Of a stretch of 51,901 bases of DNA, positions 50,457-51,901 are shown piece by piece; position 1 is the stretch's first letter; each line of letters begins with the position of its first letter. This DNA is from Anaerolineae bacterium. Lineage in GTDB: Bacteria; Chloroflexota; Anaerolineae; Anaerolineales; Villigracilaceae. The stretch spans positions 1 to 51,901 of the forward strand of contig JAJPIZ010000024.1 of the NCBI GenBank assembly GCA_021324435.1. The letters run 5' to 3'. The translations under genes and the position numbers were made by a program. A model generated the notes under the pieces. It ran no database searches. It had not been told where the DNA came from and saw only the letters and a program-made list of their open reading frames with translations.

Positions 50457-50571
50457 GTCGTTGCGAGGGCGTTCTATCCCGAAGCAATCTCCTACCCAAA
50501 GGCGGAGATTGCCCACCTGCACTTGCGCCACGTGCAAGTGTCGTCGGGGAAAGTACCCTCCTCGCAACGAC
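50457..50571. repeat. Composite family B repeat
   Basis: Outer ends GTCGTTGCGAG and CTCGCAACGAC are perfect inverted repeats, as at 20746. Inside are GAAGCAATCTCC / GGAGATTGC and, nested, the 27-nt repeat also found in the radical SAM gene (50515-50545). Confidence 0.8.
50515..50545. repeat. Nested 27-nt repeat (second copy)
   Basis: Positions 50515-50541 are the reverse complement of 14335-14361 at 26 of 27 bases; it is inside the family B element, with inverted halves CACTTGCGC and GTGCAAGTG. Confidence 0.7.
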
Positions 50572-50591
50572 GTACTCATCCGTCAGAAACA

Positions 50592-50629
50592 AAACAGGCT
50601 AAACGTCACTTCTCACGTTTAGCCTGTTT
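50592..50629 (+). terminator. Terminator after the arginine deiminase gene
   Basis: Perfect 15-bp stem AAACAGGCTAAACGT / ACGTTTAGCCTGTTT, loop CACTTCTC. It follows the family B repeat. Confidence 0.88.
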
Positions 50630-50640
50630 GCTTACAATCG

Positions 50641-50715
50641 TGTCACCCTGAGTGAAACGAAGGGTCTCAAAACCAAAGGGAGACTCTTCGGACACTTTGT
50701 GTCCTCAGAGTGACA
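50641..50715. repeat. Dispersed palindromic repeat, family A
   Basis: TGTCACCCTGAG and CTCAGAGTGACA as inverted ends (one mismatch), with GGGTCTCAAAA / GGGAGACTCTTC inside. It lies just before the GTPase-like gene. Confidence 0.75.
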
Positions 50716-50735
50716 AGGACATAATTGGAGAACCT

Positions 50736-51901
50736 ATGCCTATCAAAACCATCATCATGGGCGCGGCGGGACGCGACTTTCACAACTTCAACACGTTTTT
50801 CCGCGGCAACAAGGATTATGAAGTCGTGGCTTTCACTGCCACTCAAATCCCGGACATCGAAGGCCGCCTCTATCCCCGCGAACTGGCGGGCGACCTTTAC
50901 CCAAAGGGAATCCAAATCCGGGCCGAGGAGGAATTACCTGAGTTGATCAAGAAATATGGCGTGGAGCAAGTTGTCTTCGCCTACTCGGATGTGCCGCACG
51001 AATACGTGATGCACAAAGCCGCGCTGGTCAATTCATTGGGCGCGGATTTCCGCCTGATGGGAACCACATACACACAGATCAAGTCAACGAAGCCGGTCGT
51101 GTCAGTCTGCGCGGTTCGGACGGGATCCGGCAAAAGTCAGACCACGAGGCGAGTGTCTCTCATCCTGCGCGAGATGGGCTACAAAGTCGCGGCCATCCGT
51201 CATCCGATGCCGTATGGAAATTTGGTCCGGCAGGAAGTGCAACGCTTCGCAGATTACGATGATCTCGACGAACATGAGACAACCATCGAAGAGCGCGAGG
51301 AATACGAGCCGCATATTGACAATGGTGTGATCGTCTACGCGGGCGTGGATTATGAAAGGATTTTGCGCGCCGCCGAGAAGGAAGTGGACATCGTTTTGTG
51401 GGATGGCGGCAACAACGATTTCCCGTTTTATGTTTCAGATTTTCAGATCGTGGTAGCCGACCCGCATCGTCCAGGACACGAGTCAAAATATTATCCCGGC
51501 GAGACCAACGTGCGTATGGCAGATGTGTTCGTCATCAATAAAGTGGACACGGCCAATCCGGATCATGTCATCGCGGTGCGTGAGAATTTGCATCGGCTCA
51601 ACCCGAACGCGATCATCATCGAAGGGGCCTCGCCTTTGTTCGTTGACAACCCCGAGGCAATCCGCGGCAAGCGCGTGCTGGTGGTGGAAGACGGCCCGAC
51701 GTTGACTCACGGCGAGATGGCTTACGGCGCAGGTTATGTGGCGGCGCGGCGCTTCGGCGCGGCAGAGATCGTGGACCCGCGCCCGTTCGCGGTCAAGTCC
51801 ATTGCGGCTACGTATCAGAAATATCCGAAGACCGGACCGATCCTGCCCGCGATGGGTTACGGCGCGGAACAAATGAAAGACCTCGAGGCCACGATTGACA
51901 A
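50736..51901 (+). CDS. Cyclic 2,3-diphosphoglycerate synthetase-like GTPase (3' end cut by window)
   Basis: Open to the window end: 388 codons from the ATG at 50736, SD TTGGAG. An N-terminal Rossmann-like domain (IIMGAAGRDFHNFNTFFRGN, residues 6-25; VVFAYSDVPHEYVM) is followed by a P-loop domain with SVCAVRTGSGKSQTTRRVS (about 128-146), VDIVLWDGGNND and ADVFVINKVDTAN (NKxD-like GTP-specificity motif). This matches the predicted GTPase family related to archaeal cyclic 2,3-diphosphoglycerate synthetase. Similar genes often lie near arginine deiminase pathway genes, as here. Reaction not certain. Confidence 0.8.
   Translation, partial: MPIKTIIMGAAGRDFHNFNTFFRGNKDYEVVAFTATQIPDIEGRLYPRELAGDLYPKGIQIRAEEELPELIKKYGVEQVVFAYSDVPHEYVMHKAALVNSLGADFRLMGTTYTQIKSTKPVVSVCAVRTGSGKSQTTRRVSLILREMGYKVAAIRHPMPYGNLVRQEVQRFADYDDLDEHETTIEEREEYEPHIDNGVIVYAGVDYERILRAAEKEVDIVLWDGGNNDFPFYVSDFQIVVADPHRPGHESKYYPGETNVRMADVFVINKVDTANPDHVIAVRENLHRLNPNAIIIEGASPLFVDNPEAIRGKRVLVVEDGPTLTHGEMAYGAGYVAARRFGAAEIVDPRPFAVKSIAATYQKYPKTGPILPAMGYGAEQMKDLEATID

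Overview
The window looks like a chromosomal contig from a Gram-positive-like, lipoprotein-rich bacterium, most probably a member of the Chloroflexota (Anaerolineae-like). This rests on gene style: many single-TM or lipoprotein surface proteins with Thr/Pro-rich linkers, an FHA-winged helix regulator opposite a Ser/Thr kinase, split methylmalonyl-CoA mutase, CYTH, S41, DegV and NBR1-Ig/LysM proteins, frequent TTG/GTG starts, and intergenic palindromes beginning GTCATTCTGAG. The placement is inference and no rRNA is present. One tRNA (Glu, TTC) is present. I see no IS element, prophage or CRISPR array.

Layout. 0-1.6 kb: CYTH protein and membrane protein (minus). 1.7-5.2 kb: two small secreted proteins around a very unusual S26B signal peptidase-DUF5305-EAL fusion. 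5.2-12 kb: XRE regulator, CoA-binding protein, beta-helix lipoprotein, DUF4190 and SHOCT proteins, methylmalonyl-CoA mutase. 12.1-16.8 kb: a membrane zinc-ribbon protein, a large membrane protein ending in a Cys-Ala repeat tail, a PqqD-radical SAM-SPASM enzyme and a cluster-less paralogue of it. 16.9-20.7 kb: metallopeptidase-like lipoprotein, tyrosine phosphatase, methyltransferase, LepB, zinc finger and an unknown protein. 20.9 kb: tRNA-Glu. 21-28 kb: dipeptidase, S1-domain protein, a chelatase gene split by a probable programmed -1 frameshift, a CcrM-like methylase and the FHA regulator. 28-41.7 kb: kinase, GH3-like protein, dehydratase, GDPD, AAA+ ATPase, glycosyltransferase, S41 protease, a second shortened copy of the zinc-ribbon/DUF2207-like pair, DegV and an ECF sigma factor. 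41.9-51.9 kb: NBR1-Ig protein, uvrA, LysM protein, rpsT, argS, arginine deiminase and a truncated GTPase-like gene.

Two candidate systems stand out. The first is the 12.1-16.8 kb cluster, where a membrane protein with a seven-cysteine CACACACAG-type tail sits beside an active-looking radical SAM/SPASM enzyme and a degenerate partner, both with PqqD-like peptide-recognition domains. The paralogous locus at 38.8-39.9 kb has no radical SAM genes and no such tail. This suggests a membrane-anchored peptide-modification system comparable in logic to known repeat-tail/radical SAM systems. The second is the 1.8-5.1 kb cluster, where an archaeal/ER-type signal peptidase is fused to a DUF5305 ectodomain and a degenerate EAL domain. 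It is flanked by two tiny exported proteins sharing an ANT[IV]PS sequence after their signal peptides, suggesting c-di-GMP-sensing control of surface-protein processing.

A third theme is repeat intrusion: short palindromic or tandem repeats lie between genes, and similar sequence appears in frame inside uvrA, a PLP dehydratase, the radical SAM gene and the C-terminus of the phosphatase gene. Several genes have a TATAAT box 7-9 nt before the start codon and no Shine-Dalgarno, suggesting leaderless mRNAs.
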